Shown: positions 35,409-43,652 of the stretch, in pieces
Layout of the letters: every line of letters begins with the position of its first letter
Position numbering within the stretch: the stretch's first letter is position 1
Source: JBGPEQ01 sp050180895
GTDB taxonomy: Bacteria; Pseudomonadota; Alphaproteobacteria; Dongiales; Dongiaceae
Reading direction: 5' to 3'
Length of the DNA: 64,000 bases
Assembly: GCA_050180895.1 (NCBI GenBank)
Contig: JBFXDS010000003.1
Coordinates: 248,001-312,000 of the forward strand
Position numbers and translations under genes: made by a program
Notes under the pieces: model-generated
Seen by the model: only the letters and a program-made list of their open reading frames with translations
Told to the model about the DNA's origin: nothing
Databases searched by the model: none

Positions 35409-36516
35409 CGAGACTGTTGAATCCTATGGAGACGCCGAGCGCGCCGGCGAGATGGGTGGAGGCGAGGCGTTGGATGTCCTTCACGGCGACGCGCAGCTCT
35501 TCGACCTTCGGCCGAAGCGCCGGATCGGCGATCGCCTGCTCGAGCGGCGCGCCGACGGATGTCGCCGCGGCCAGGGCGCGCTCGAAGGCATCGTCGATCA
35601 CGGCGGCGAAAGCGTTGCCCTCCATGGTGTTGCGCATGACGGCCGCGAAACCCGGCCGGCCTTGCCCGCTGCCGCGGTACATGGCGTCCAGGCTGCGCAG
35701 GTTCATCTCGATGTTGCGAAGGGAGCGGCCGCTGCGCCAGGATTCCGCCAGCCTGGGCTTGGCCGAGGCGGCATCGTTGCCGAGCGGGCGCAGCAGCTTC
35801 TGGTCCGCGATCGCCTGCAGCAGCGTCATGAAGCCGTCGAGGAAGGCGGCCGTCGCCTCCCGGTCGTCGCCGAAATTCGGATTGCCGGGGCCGGGTTCGA
35901 TGATGGATGCCGCGAATCCCTGCTCGGCATCGCCCCACTCGCGCACGACCTCGGCGGCGATGTTGGCGACGTTGGCGGCGATGGCGGTGAGCAGGTCGCA
36001 GCGGAACTTGCCGGACGGGTCGCCGGCGTCGCCCGGCGACGCCTTCTCGTCGAACAGCAGCCGTTCGAAGGCCGGGAAGCCCTGCAGCGCGACCGTGCCT
36101 TCGCCGGCGGCGACGGCCGAAACGGCGGCTGGATTCATCGCCTGGAGCGCCTGGGCATATTGCTTGCCGGCGCTGTTGTGCTTGTCCGGCCAGAATGCCA
36201 AGCGCTCGAGGCGCTGCTGCAGGGTGATCGGGCCGAGGCGCAGGGATTGCGCCGCCATCCAGGCATCCATGGCCGAGTCGTACGCGCTGCGCAGGGCCGG
36301 CAGGCCCTCCGGGCCGGGTCGCGCACAGTATCCTGTCGTCGCGTCGCGCAGGGTGGAGGTCGCCTCGGCGAGCGACCGATAGCGCGGGGCCGCATAGTCG
36401 AGCGCCAGCGCGCGGTTGAGCGCAGCCCGATCCAGCGCCGTCGCTGGCGATGCCAGAACCAGGGTCGCCAGCAACCCGACCGCCAGGCATCTGATCATGC
36501 GGGATGCGAGCGACAT
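35398..36516 (-). CDS. Second imelysin-family (M75) periplasmic protein
   Basis: The 372-aa product has a signal peptide (MIRCLAVGLLATLVLASPAT). The mature region, with LGPITLQQRLERLAFWPDKH, LQGFPAFERLLFDE and a repeated four-helix pattern, matches imelysins of the EfeO/Algp7 kind that bind metal. The GxHxxE metal motif of the other imelysin is not evident here. It sits between the di-heme oxidoreductase (14-base gap) and the DUF1513 gene. It probably handles metal or electrons in the periplasm with them. Confidence 0.88.
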   Translation of the reverse strand: MSLASRMIRCLAVGLLATLVLASPATALDRAALNRALALDYAAPRYRSLAEATSTLRDATTGYCARPGPEGLPALRSAYDSAMDAWMAAQSLRLGPITLQQRLERLAFWPDKHNSAGKQYAQALQAMNPAAVSAVAAGEGTVALQGFPAFERLLFDEKASPGDAGDPSGKFRCDLLTAIAANVANIAAEVVREWGDAEQGFAASIIEPGPGNPNFGDDREATAAFLDGFMTLLQAIADQKLLRPLGNDAASAKPRLAESWRSGRSLRNIEMNLRSLDAMYRGSGQGRPGFAAVMRNTMEGNAFAAVIDDAFERALAAATSVGAPLEQAIADPALRPKVEELRVAVKDIQRLASTHLAGALGVSIGFNSLDGD

Positions 36517-36530
36517 GGCGTCGGGCTCCC

Positions 36531-38009
36531 TCACAGGCTGCCGAGGAACCGTAGCAGATCCTGGCGCTCGTCGGCGGGGAGCGCGACAAACCGCCGCTGC
36601 GCGGTCGCTGCCTCGCCGCCGTGCCACAGGATCGCCTCGATCAGGCTGCGCGCACGGCCGTCATGCAGGTAGAAGGCATGGCCGTTGACCGCTTCGCTGC
36701 GGCCGATGCCCCAGAGCGGCGGCGTCCGCCATTCACGGCCGTCGGCCTCGCCTTCCGGCCGGCCGTCGGCGAGTCTGTCGCCCATGTCGTGCAGCAAGAG
36801 GTCGGTATAGGGGTGGATCTCCTGCGACGACAGCCAGGGCTGCTGCGAATCAGCGGCCGTGACGAAGCGCGGCCGGTGACAGGCCGTGCAACTCGTTTCG
36901 GCAAACAACCGCTCGCCGTTGCGGATGTCGGGATCGTCGGCGCCGCGCCGCGGCGGCGGTCCGAGGTTGTCGAGATAGAACAGCAGCGCCTGCATCACCG
37001 AGTCCGGCGCCTCGACATTGCCGAATTGCGGCGTGTTGCCGGTCGGCGCGGCACGGCAGGCCGTCTGCCGCGCCGTGCAGTCGCCATGCCCGTCGGGCTG
37101 CAACGGGCTGGAGATGCCGATATCAAGGGACAGCGCCATAGCGGCCTGCCGCTCGAGCGTCGGCTCCGCCGCCTTCCAGCCGAAGCGGCCGAGCAGGGCA
37201 CTGCCGTCATTCTCGCTTCCCACGAAATTCGGCCGACCGGAGATTCCGTCGCCGTCGAGATCGTCGGGATCGGCGGCCGCAAGGATGTCAGCCTCGGGAA
37301 TCCGCGCCAACAGTCCCATGCCGACGATGGCCGGCGTCAGCCGCGGCGACAGCATCATCGCCGGATGCAGTGGGCCGAAGCCGAGGTCCGCGATGCGGTA
37401 GCGCGGCCGGCGCAGTTCGATCCGCTCGCCGTCGTCGAGCACGATCGGGACCGGCTCATAGTCGACCCGCAGAAGGCCCTCGACGGTCTGGCCCGGCGTG
37501 CCCAGGGTCTGGATCTGCGCGCCATAGGTCGGCTCGGGGATCGTCGCGGCACCTGTCTGCGACGATCCGGTGTGATCATCGGCGGGGATGCCGAGCTTCG
37601 CCACCAGCGACACGGTGGAACGCGCGGCACTATCGGGCAGCGGCGGCTGTCCGCGACCGTTGCGCACATGGCAGCCGCTGCAGGAGCGCGCGTTGTAGAG
37701 GGGACCGAGGCCGTCGGCCGAGCGCGTCGAGGCCGGGGCCGCCACCCACAGCCGCTCGAACAAGGCCTGGCCGACCGCGAAGGTCAGCCGCTGCTCGAAC
37801 GGAAGTCCGGCGAGGGGCTGGGAGAACGCGTTACGCTCCTCCGCCGCGGAGATCGCGACGGCCAACTCGATGGCCGATGTCTGGGACTCGTCGCTTTGCG
37901 CAGTTGCGGCAAATCCGGCGATGGCCGCGAGGGCAACGATCCCGGCGAGTGCCGGCCAGATGACGCTGCGACCGCAAAGGGCAGCCCTTGCGTGGGCGAG
38001 ACGACGCAT
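36531..38009 (-). CDS. Di-heme oxidoreductase (DHOR, thiol oxidoreductase-like)
   Basis: The 492-aa exported protein has an N-terminal membrane anchor (VIWPALAGIVALAAIAGFAA). Two c-type heme sites are visible: CSGCH (C110-H114) and CTACH (C374-H378). Between them DPDDLDGDGISG (about 248-258) looks like a calcium loop. The C-terminal REWRTPPLWGIGRSEAVNGH is typical of the family. Such proteins transfer electrons in the periplasm. It follows the IrpA-like imelysin with an 84-base gap and precedes the second imelysin. Confidence 0.92.
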   Translation of the reverse strand: MRRLAHARAALCGRSVIWPALAGIVALAAIAGFAATAQSDESQTSAIELAVAISAAEERNAFSQPLAGLPFEQRLTFAVGQALFERLWVAAPASTRSADGLGPLYNARSCSGCHVRNGRGQPPLPDSAARSTVSLVAKLGIPADDHTGSSQTGAATIPEPTYGAQIQTLGTPGQTVEGLLRVDYEPVPIVLDDGERIELRRPRYRIADLGFGPLHPAMMLSPRLTPAIVGMGLLARIPEADILAAADPDDLDGDGISGRPNFVGSENDGSALLGRFGWKAAEPTLERQAAMALSLDIGISSPLQPDGHGDCTARQTACRAAPTGNTPQFGNVEAPDSVMQALLFYLDNLGPPPRRGADDPDIRNGERLFAETSCTACHRPRFVTAADSQQPWLSSQEIHPYTDLLLHDMGDRLADGRPEGEADGREWRTPPLWGIGRSEAVNGHAFYLHDGRARSLIEAILWHGGEAATAQRRFVALPADERQDLLRFLGSL

Positions 38010-38093
38010 ACCGTCCTGCGTCCGTCGTGCTGATCCTGCCGCAGTCGTCGAGTTTCGGCGGCAACGGCGGCAGGATCTGCTCCCCCTGGATCG

Positions 38094-39359
38094 CTACTGC
38101 ACGACCGCCGATGGGTTATCGAGGCTGTCCGAACCCTCGACCTCGATCTGCAACCCGAGATCGGCGACGACCGCCTCGACCGACTTCGCCTGCTTGACCA
38201 GCGCGGTCACGACAGTATCGAGGATCTTGTTTCCCTCGGGATTGTCTTCGGCCAGCATCTGGTCATAGGCCATGCGGCCGCTGTCGGCCGTATCCTTCAT
38301 GACTTTCATCGCCGCCAGCGTCGCGTCGAAATCGGTGAGCAGTTGCGTGTTGGCGTCCGCTGCCTTTGCCGCGGCCAGCTCGGCGAGGCTCGGCCCGCTG
38401 ACGGTCGAACCATCGACCCGCGTGTAGCGGCCGGTGTAGATGGCGATCATGCCAACCTGGTCGTAGTAGTGCGAGTTGTGCGTGTTGTCGCTGAAGCAGT
38501 CATGCTCCTCTTCAGGATCGTGCAGAAGCAGGCCCAGCTTCATACGCTCGCCCGCCAGTTCTCCGTAGGACAGGCTGCCGAGACCGGTCAGGATAGTGGT
38601 GAGGCCCGCTTGCTCGTCGGCAAGAAGCGCCGTCCGGGCGGCGCCGTCCGCACCCCAGGCGGCGATGATCTCCCGGAGGTCGTCGATCAGCAGGTCGGCC
38701 GCGGCCGTCAGATAGGCCACGCGCCGGTCGCAGTTGCCGCCCGTGCAGCTGGTCGTGCTGAAGTCGGTCGCCGGACGCGCGCCGCTGCCGGGGCCTGTGC
38801 CGTTCAGGTCTTGCCCCCACAGCAGGAACTCGATCGCGTGATAGCCCGTGGCGACGTTGGACTCAACCTCGCCGGCCTCATGCAGCTTGCCGATGAGCTC
38901 CTTGTTGATGGTCGAGGCATCGATTGTTTCGCCGCCGAGCGCGATCTCCTTGTTCGCGATCACATCGGCGACGTAGAGCGGATTCTCGTCGGAGCTGTCG
39001 CCATAGCTGCCGTCGACATAGTCGATCAATCCCTCGTCCAGCGGCCAGGCATTCACCTTGCCCTCCCAATCGTCGACGATGGCGTTGCCGAAGCGATAGC
39101 CCTCGGTCTGCTGATAGGGGACGCGTGCGGCGCGCCAGGCGTCGCGGGCTTTCGTCAGCGTCTCCTCCGTTGGATCGGCCACCAGCGCCGCGATCGCGGC
39201 CTTCAGCTGCTCGGCTGTGGCGAGGGAATCCTCGTATTCGGCAAGAGCGATGTCGGCATAGGTGACAAGAACATCGCGCGGCGCCGGCGCATCCGCCGCC
39301 GCCGGGCCGGCAATGAGCAGCGCAGCGCCCACCAGGGCAGGCATCCGGAAGATCTTCAT
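38094..39359 (-). CDS. Imelysin-family iron-regulated protein (IrpA type)
   Basis: The 421-aa periplasmic protein has a signal peptide (FRMPALVGAALLIAGPAAAD). The imelysin metal motif GxHxxE appears as TGYHAIEFLLWGQD, near residue 173, and the conserved HDCFSDNTHNSHYYD follows. Two halves of similar helical make-up are expected from the family. IrpA of cyanobacteria is induced by iron shortage. Here it is the second gene of the operon, 66 bases after bfd and downstream of the Fur-like site. Confidence 0.93.
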   Translation of the reverse strand: MKIFRMPALVGAALLIAGPAAADAPAPRDVLVTYADIALAEYEDSLATAEQLKAAIAALVADPTEETLTKARDAWRAARVPYQQTEGYRFGNAIVDDWEGKVNAWPLDEGLIDYVDGSYGDSSDENPLYVADVIANKEIALGGETIDASTINKELIGKLHEAGEVESNVATGYHAIEFLLWGQDLNGTGPGSGARPATDFSTTSCTGGNCDRRVAYLTAAADLLIDDLREIIAAWGADGAARTALLADEQAGLTTILTGLGSLSYGELAGERMKLGLLLHDPEEEHDCFSDNTHNSHYYDQVGMIAIYTGRYTRVDGSTVSGPSLAELAAAKAADANTQLLTDFDATLAAMKVMKDTADSGRMAYDQMLAEDNPEGNKILDTVVTALVKQAKSVEAVVADLGLQIEVEGSDSLDNPSAVVQ

Positions 39360-39425
39360 GACGTTACCTCTCAGACGTTTGGGTTCTCTTGGCGGCGGCC
39401 TTGCGGGGGTGGGCGCCAGGGGCGC

Positions 39426-39623
39426 TCAGGCAGCCGATGTCAACATGTCGCCGGTGCGGCCCGATTCGGCGTCGACCAGATCGCGCAGCAACGGCTTGCA
39501 CTTGCCGCAGATCGGCCGGCATTGAAGCTCGCGATAGACGGCAGCAACCGACCGGCCGCCGGTCTGGCGGATAGCGCAACGCGCCTCGCGGTCGGTGAAG
39601 CCATTGCAGTTGCAGACATACAT
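39426..39623 (-). CDS. bfd: Bacterioferritin-associated ferredoxin
   Basis: The 65-aa protein has the BFD [2Fe-2S] cysteine set: YVCNCNG at the N-terminus and CRPICGKC near residue 40. Bfd donates electrons to bacterioferritin so that stored iron can be released, and it is usually made when iron is scarce. It is the first gene of the operon at this locus, 63 bases from the Fur-like inverted repeat. No bacterioferritin gene lies in the window. Confidence 0.92.
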   Translation of the reverse strand: MYVCNCNGFTDREARCAIRQTGGRSVAAVYRELQCRPICGKCKPLLRDLVDAESGRTGDMLTSAA

Positions 39624-39685
39624 GGGATCAGGGCTCTCGCTGGCGGCAGACCTATGATGTTGTGATGTTGATGTAGCTCAATTAA

Positions 39686-39706
39686 GAATGACTTGCAATA
39701 TCATTC
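39686..39706. promoter_or_regulatory. Fur-like inverted repeat upstream of bfd
   Basis: GAATGA-N9-TCATTC, with the centre CTTGCAATA, spans 21 bases in an AT-rich pocket. Size and half-sites resemble Fur boxes. It is 63 bases before the bfd start, where a Fur-type repressor would block the operon. The region from 39707 to 39810 shows no other gene. Confidence 0.6.
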
Positions 39707-39810
39707 GCAGCGGGCCGGTGTGCGCCAGGACGACGCATCCGACATCCCGAAAAGCGGCGGGAGAACGAAGTCAGGTGATCGGGCTCACGACGGCAGGGAG
39801 GCCGCGCGCA

Positions 39811-40821
39811 TCACGCGGTGGCGGTCGTCAGCATGATCTTGCCGATATGCGCACTGGATTCCATCAACCGATGGGCATCGGCTGCCTTGGCCAGCGGGAA
39901 GGTCGCATGGATCACGGGCGCCACGAGACCTGACTCCAGCAACGGCCAGACCCTGGTATGCAAGGCTGCGGCGATGACGCCCTTCTCGGCGACGGAACGC
40001 GGCCGCAGCGTCGAGCCCGTCAGAGTCTGGCGCTTGAGCATGAGCGGCATCAGATTGATCTCGACGGTACTGCCCTTGAGGAACGCGATCTGCACCAAGC
40101 GACCCTCGAGCGCGAGAACCTTGAGGTTGCGCGTGACATAGTCGCCCCCGACCATATCGAGGATCACGTCGACGCCGCGTCCTTCGGTCGCCCTGGTGAC
40201 GACGTCGACGAAATCCTCGGTGCGGTAGTCGATCGCGAGGTCGGCGCCGAGACGCTTCGCGGCCGCGCATTTCTCGGCTCCACTGGCCGTCGTGAAGACG
40301 CGGGCGCCGAAGGCTTTGGCGAGTTGGATCGCGGTGGTGCCGATGCCGCTGGTGCCGCCATGCACGAGGAACGTCTCGCCGCTCTGCAGCCGGCCGCGAT
40401 CGAAGACGTTGGTCCAGACTGTGAAGAACGTCTCCGGTAGCGCGGCCGCCCGCACCATGTCATAGCCTTTGGGCGGCGTCAGGCACTGCGCGGCCGGCGC
40501 GGCGCAATACTCGGCATAGCCGCCGCCGGCAACCAGCGCGCAAACGGCGTCGCCGACGCGCCAGCCGGTAACGCCGCTGCCCAGCGCAACGATCCGGCCG
40601 GCGATCTCCAGGCCGGGAATGTCGGTTGCGCCGCGCGGCGGTGCATAGCCGCCCTGGCGCTGCAGGACGTCCGGCCGATTGACGCCCGCGGCCTCGACCT
40701 CGACCAGCACCTCGCCGGCGCCGGCCGCAGGCACGGGACGATGTCCGGGGACGAGCGCATCGGGGCCGCCGAACTGCTTGATCTCGATGACGGTCATGGT
40801 GGTCGGCAGTTCGGCGCCCAT
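39811..40821 (-). CDS. NAD(P)H quinone oxidoreductase, zeta-crystallin/PIG3 type
   Basis: The 336-aa zinc-free MDR enzyme has EAAGVNRPDVLQRQGGYAPP, the NADP-binding LVHGGTSGIGTTAIQLAKAFGA region and the domain VDVILDMVGGDYVTRNL. The C-terminal IGKIMLTT fits the PIG3 group of quinone reductases. It likely reduces small quinones or enones with NADPH. The ATG at 40821 follows AGGGAGTTCC. It is divergent from the DUF1192 gene. Confidence 0.9.
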   Translation of the reverse strand: MGAELPTTMTVIEIKQFGGPDALVPGHRPVPAAGAGEVLVEVEAAGVNRPDVLQRQGGYAPPRGATDIPGLEIAGRIVALGSGVTGWRVGDAVCALVAGGGYAEYCAAPAAQCLTPPKGYDMVRAAALPETFFTVWTNVFDRGRLQSGETFLVHGGTSGIGTTAIQLAKAFGARVFTTASGAEKCAAAKRLGADLAIDYRTEDFVDVVTRATEGRGVDVILDMVGGDYVTRNLKVLALEGRLVQIAFLKGSTVEINLMPLMLKRQTLTGSTLRPRSVAEKGVIAAALHTRVWPLLESGLVAPVIHATFPLAKAADAHRLMESSAHIGKIMLTTATA

Positions 40822-40910
40822 CGTAGGAACTCCCTGGCTGGCGAAAGGAGGCGCCCGTCTAGTATGATCGCGCTGCCGAGACAAGTTCGATCATCCGGAA
40901 GGCTGCCGTC

Positions 40911-41099
40911 ATGGACATCGAGGAGCTTGAGCCGCGAAAGAAGCCGTACGCGCCACGCGACCTCGACCGCATGTCGATCGAGGAACTGCAGGACTACATT
41001 GTCTCGCTCGAGGCCGAAATCGCGCGTGTCAAAGCCAAGGTCGACGCCAAGAAGGCGCATCTGGCGGGTGCCGCCGGCCTGTTCAAAACAGGCGACTAA
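40911..41099 (+). CDS. DUF1192 small protein
   Basis: The 62-aa protein has PYAPRDLDRMSIEELQDYI then VSLEAEIARVKAKVDAKKAH, the standard DUF1192 pattern: a short acidic head and a single coiled coil. It is widespread and short in alphaproteobacteria, and its function is unknown. It begins at ATG 40911 and is divergent from the quinone oxidoreductase. The intergenic region after it carries a CtrA box and a candidate small RNA. Confidence 0.85.
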   Translation: MDIEELEPRKKPYAPRDLDRMSIEELQDYIVSLEAEIARVKAKVDAKKAHLAGAAGLFKTGD

Positions 41100-41149
41100 C
41101 CCATTGATCGGACTAAGATCACAAAAAATCTACACCTTGGTTAACCCTC

Positions 41150-41165
41150 TTAACCATAAATTAAC
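41150..41165 (+). promoter_or_regulatory. CtrA-box consensus upstream of the candidate small RNA
   Basis: TTAA-CCATAAA-TTAAC is a full match to the CtrA consensus TTAA-N7-TTAAC. A further TTAAC copy starts at 41141. The box lies about 20-30 bases before the likely start of a terminator-ended transcript, the usual position for CtrA activation. Whether this organism uses CtrA here is inferred. Confidence 0.55.
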
Positions 41166-41179
41166 GCTTGCGTCATAGG

Positions 41180-41290
41180 TTCAGTAGCAGACGATCCCTG
41201 CCATGGGGATCTCTCGAGGGTCGCTTCCGATCCTTGTTGACGCCTCCCTGTCTAACTTGCCGCCGATCCCAGGATCGGCGGTTTTCTTTT
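41180..41290 (+). ncRNA. Candidate small RNA with anti-SD linker
   Basis: The 443-base stretch between DUF1192 and metY holds no supported gene, but it carries a compact RNA-like unit. A first hairpin pairs GATCCC with GGGATC (about 41198-41216). A linker with GACGCCTCCCTGTC follows, exposing a CCUCCC anti-Shine-Dalgarno motif, and the unit ends in a strong intrinsic terminator. This resembles the alphaproteobacterial class of small RNAs with a CCUCC linker that base-pair with ribosome binding sites. The start is estimated from the CtrA box and promoter spacing. Confidence 0.45.
41260..41290 (+). terminator. Intrinsic terminator of the candidate small RNA
   Basis: CCGCCGATCC-CA-GGATCGGCGG forms a perfect 10-bp stem, followed by TTTTCTTTT. 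It would end the candidate small RNA, or read-through from DUF1192. Confidence 0.85.
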
Positions 41291-41430
41291 GCGCGGGCTG
41301 GCAAAAGCGTCGCAGGAATGCAACAGAAAAACGCCGTATGCGCGGAAAAACTGCGCTTGACGCAATCCTGCAATGCAAATTAGCGTCCGGCTTGGCAAGT
41401 TACACAGGTTGAGGCTGACACAATAAAGAG

Positions 41431-41472
41431 GGGCCGCCGCCGGTTTTCCGGCCGTTGCGGCCCTTCATTTTT
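41431..41472 (+). terminator. Terminator or attenuator hairpin before metY
   Basis: GGGCCGC (41431-41437) pairs with GCGGCCC (41457-41463), with an inner GCCGG-TTTT-CCGGC stem, followed by TTCATTTTT. It lies 70 bases before the metY start on the same strand and could end a short leader. A short frame at 41318-41383 lacks a run of Met codons, so a leader peptide is not supported. Confidence 0.6.
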
Positions 41473-41542
41473 GCACAGCCCCTTGCATCTCCCGCGGCTC
41501 CGGCGTTTCGTGCCGCCTCCCCTCCGCGGCAGGACGTTCGCG

Positions 41543-42838
41543 ATGGCCGACCCCAAGTTCCTCCAATTCGATACGCTGAGCTTGCATGCCGGCCAGCAGC
41601 CCGACCCGGCGACGGGGGCGCGGGCCACGCCGATCTATCAGACGACGTCGTATGTGTTCCGCGATACCGATCATGCCGCGGCCCTGTTCAACCTGGAGCG
41701 GCCCGGACACATCTATTCGCGCATCTCCAACCCGACGGTCGCCGTGCTGGAGGAGCGCGTCGCCGCCCTCGAAGGCGGCGTCGGCGCCGTCTGCACGGCC
41801 AGCGGCCAGGGCGCCCTGCATCTCGCCATCGCCACGCTGATGGATGCCGGCAGCCATATCGTCGCCTCGGCTTCGATCTATGGCGGCAGCGTCAATCTGC
41901 TGAAGCTGACCCTGCCGCGCTTCGGCATCGCCGCGAGCTTCGTGCATCCGCGCGATCTCGACGGTTTCCGGGCCGCCATCCGGCCGGAGACGCGCCTGGT
42001 CTTCGCCGAGACCATCGGCAATCCCAACCTCGAAGTGCTCGACCTGCCGGCAGTGGCCGACATCGCGCACCGCGCCGGCCTGCCGCTGCTGATCGACTCC
42101 ACGTTCTCGACGCCCTATCTGAACCGCCCGATCGAGCACGGCGCCGACCTCGTCATGCATTCGGCCACCAAATGGCTCGGCGGCCACGGCGTCGCCATCG
42201 GCGGCGTGATCGTCGACGGCGGTCGCTTCGACTGGGAGGCGTCCGGCAAGTTCCCTACCCTGACGGAACCTTATGCCGGCTATCACGGCATCGACTTCGC
42301 CGAGGAATTCGGTCCGCAGGCCTTCGTCATGCGGGCGCGCGCCGAGGGCCTGCGCGACTTCGGCGCCTGCATGAGTCCGGCCAATGCGTTTTACATCCTG
42401 CAGGGTGTCGAGACCCTGCCCCTGCGCATGGCCCGGCATGCCGCAAACGCGCAGCAGGCGGCGGAGTTTCTGCAGACGGATCCCGCCGTGCTCTGGGTCA
42501 ACTACCCGGGCCTGCCCGACCACCCCGATCACGCGCTCGCGCGGCACCTGTTCCCCAAGGGCTTCGGCGGCATTGTCAGCTTCGGCATCAAGGGCGGGCG
42601 CGCGGCCGGCCGCACATTCATCGAAGCCCTCCGCCTGGCCTCGCATCTCGCCAATGTCGGCGATGCCAAGACCCTGGTGATCCATCCCGCAAGCACCACG
42701 CATCAGCAGATGGATGCCGAGGCGCTGACGGCGGCGGGCCTGAGCGAGGATCTGATCCGCCTGTCCATCGGCATCGAAGACTTTGCCGACATCCGCGACG
42801 ATCTCGCCCAGGCTCTCAAGGCATCGCAGAAGGGCTGA
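41543..42838 (+). CDS. metY: O-acetylhomoserine sulfhydrylase-type enzyme
   Basis: The 431-aa PLP enzyme of the Cys/Met metabolism family makes homocysteine from O-acetylhomoserine and sulfide. The lysine that holds PLP is in SATKWLGGHG, preceded by STFSTPYLNRP, and the opening TLSLHAGQQPDPATGARATP with IYSRISNPTVAVLEERVA is typical of MetY. The long form of about 430 aa favours MetY over cystathionine enzymes. The ATG at 41543 follows AGGACG. An alpha/beta hydrolase starts three bases after its stop. Confidence 0.93.
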   Translation: MADPKFLQFDTLSLHAGQQPDPATGARATPIYQTTSYVFRDTDHAAALFNLERPGHIYSRISNPTVAVLEERVAALEGGVGAVCTASGQGALHLAIATLMDAGSHIVASASIYGGSVNLLKLTLPRFGIAASFVHPRDLDGFRAAIRPETRLVFAETIGNPNLEVLDLPAVADIAHRAGLPLLIDSTFSTPYLNRPIEHGADLVMHSATKWLGGHGVAIGGVIVDGGRFDWEASGKFPTLTEPYAGYHGIDFAEEFGPQAFVMRARAEGLRDFGACMSPANAFYILQGVETLPLRMARHAANAQQAAEFLQTDPAVLWVNYPGLPDHPDHALARHLFPKGFGGIVSFGIKGGRAAGRTFIEALRLASHLANVGDAKTLVIHPASTTHQQMDAEALTAAGLSEDLIRLSIGIEDFADIRDDLAQALKASQKG

Positions 42839-42841
42839 GCG

Positions 42842-43627
42842 ATGGACCTCAGCGTCGACGGCCGGCCGGCCTTTGCCGCTACCGGCGGCCGGACCTTCGA
42901 TCCGAAGCTGCCGACCGTGGTCTTCATCCACGGCGCCGGCATGGATCACACCGTGTGGGCGCTGCAGACACGCTACTTCGCCCATCACGGACGATCGGTG
43001 CTTGCCGTCGACCTGCCCGGGCACGGCCGATCGGGCGGTCCGCCGCTGCGGTCGATCGGCGCGCTGGCGGCATGGGCCACCGGTGCGCTGGATGCGGCCG
43101 GCGTCGCCGGAGCCGCGCTCGTCGGCCACAGCATGGGGGCGCTGGTCGCCCTGGACGCCGCGGCGCGCGCACCGGAACGGATCCGCAGCCTGGCGCTCCT
43201 CGGCGTCGCCGCGCGCATGCCCGTGCATCCGGAACTGCAGGAAGCGTCCGACCACGCGCGGCGGCTGGCGCCCGAGCTCGTTGCCTCGTGGGGGCACGGG
43301 CGCAGCGGCCATGTCGGCGGCAATCCGGCGCCCGGCCTGTGGATGATGGGCGGGGCACTCAGCCTGCTCGAACGTGCCCCGGTCGGTGCGCTCGCCGCCG
43401 ATCTGCGGGCCTGTAACGACTACGACGGCGCCCCCGCCGCCGCGCGCGTGACCTGCCCGACGCTGCTGCTGCTCGGCAGTGCCGACCGCATGACGCCGCC
43501 GGCGAAGGCCAAGCCGCTGGCCGCGGCGATCCGTTCGGCGCGGACCGTGGTCCTTCCGCATGCCGGCCACATGCTGATGACCGAACGGCCGGACGCGGTG
43601 ATCGACGCGTTGGCGGAGGTGGTTTGA
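42842..43627 (+). CDS. Alpha/beta hydrolase
   Basis: The 261-aa protein has the oxyanion segment FIHGAGMDHTVWALQ, the nucleophile elbow VGHSMGALVA with the catalytic Ser, an Asp in LGSADRMTPP and the His in HAGHMLMTERPD. Substrate unknown. It begins three bases after metY, so the two are coupled; a role in cleaving thioesters or ester by-products of methionine synthesis is only a guess. Confidence 0.88.
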   Translation: MDLSVDGRPAFAATGGRTFDPKLPTVVFIHGAGMDHTVWALQTRYFAHHGRSVLAVDLPGHGRSGGPPLRSIGALAAWATGALDAAGVAGAALVGHSMGALVALDAAARAPERIRSLALLGVAARMPVHPELQEASDHARRLAPELVASWGHGRSGHVGGNPAPGLWMMGGALSLLERAPVGALAADLRACNDYDGAPAAARVTCPTLLLLGSADRMTPPAKAKPLAAAIRSARTVVLPHAGHMLMTERPDAVIDALAEVV

Positions 43628-43652
43628 AGCAGTTGCCTGCCTCGCGTCTGCC

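Noticed and set aside
32814..35420. An 868-codon open frame on the plus strand
   Set aside because: It lies opposite the multicopper oxidase and DUF1513 genes, and its product is an Arg/Gly/Val-rich shadow typical of high-GC antisense frames.
41318..41383. Leader peptide before metY
   Set aside because: The 21-codon frame has a poor start site and only one Met and two Cys codons, so no attenuation signal.
41390..41472. SAM-II riboswitch before metY
   Set aside because: The conserved SAM-II core bases could not be matched; only a terminator-like hairpin is supported.
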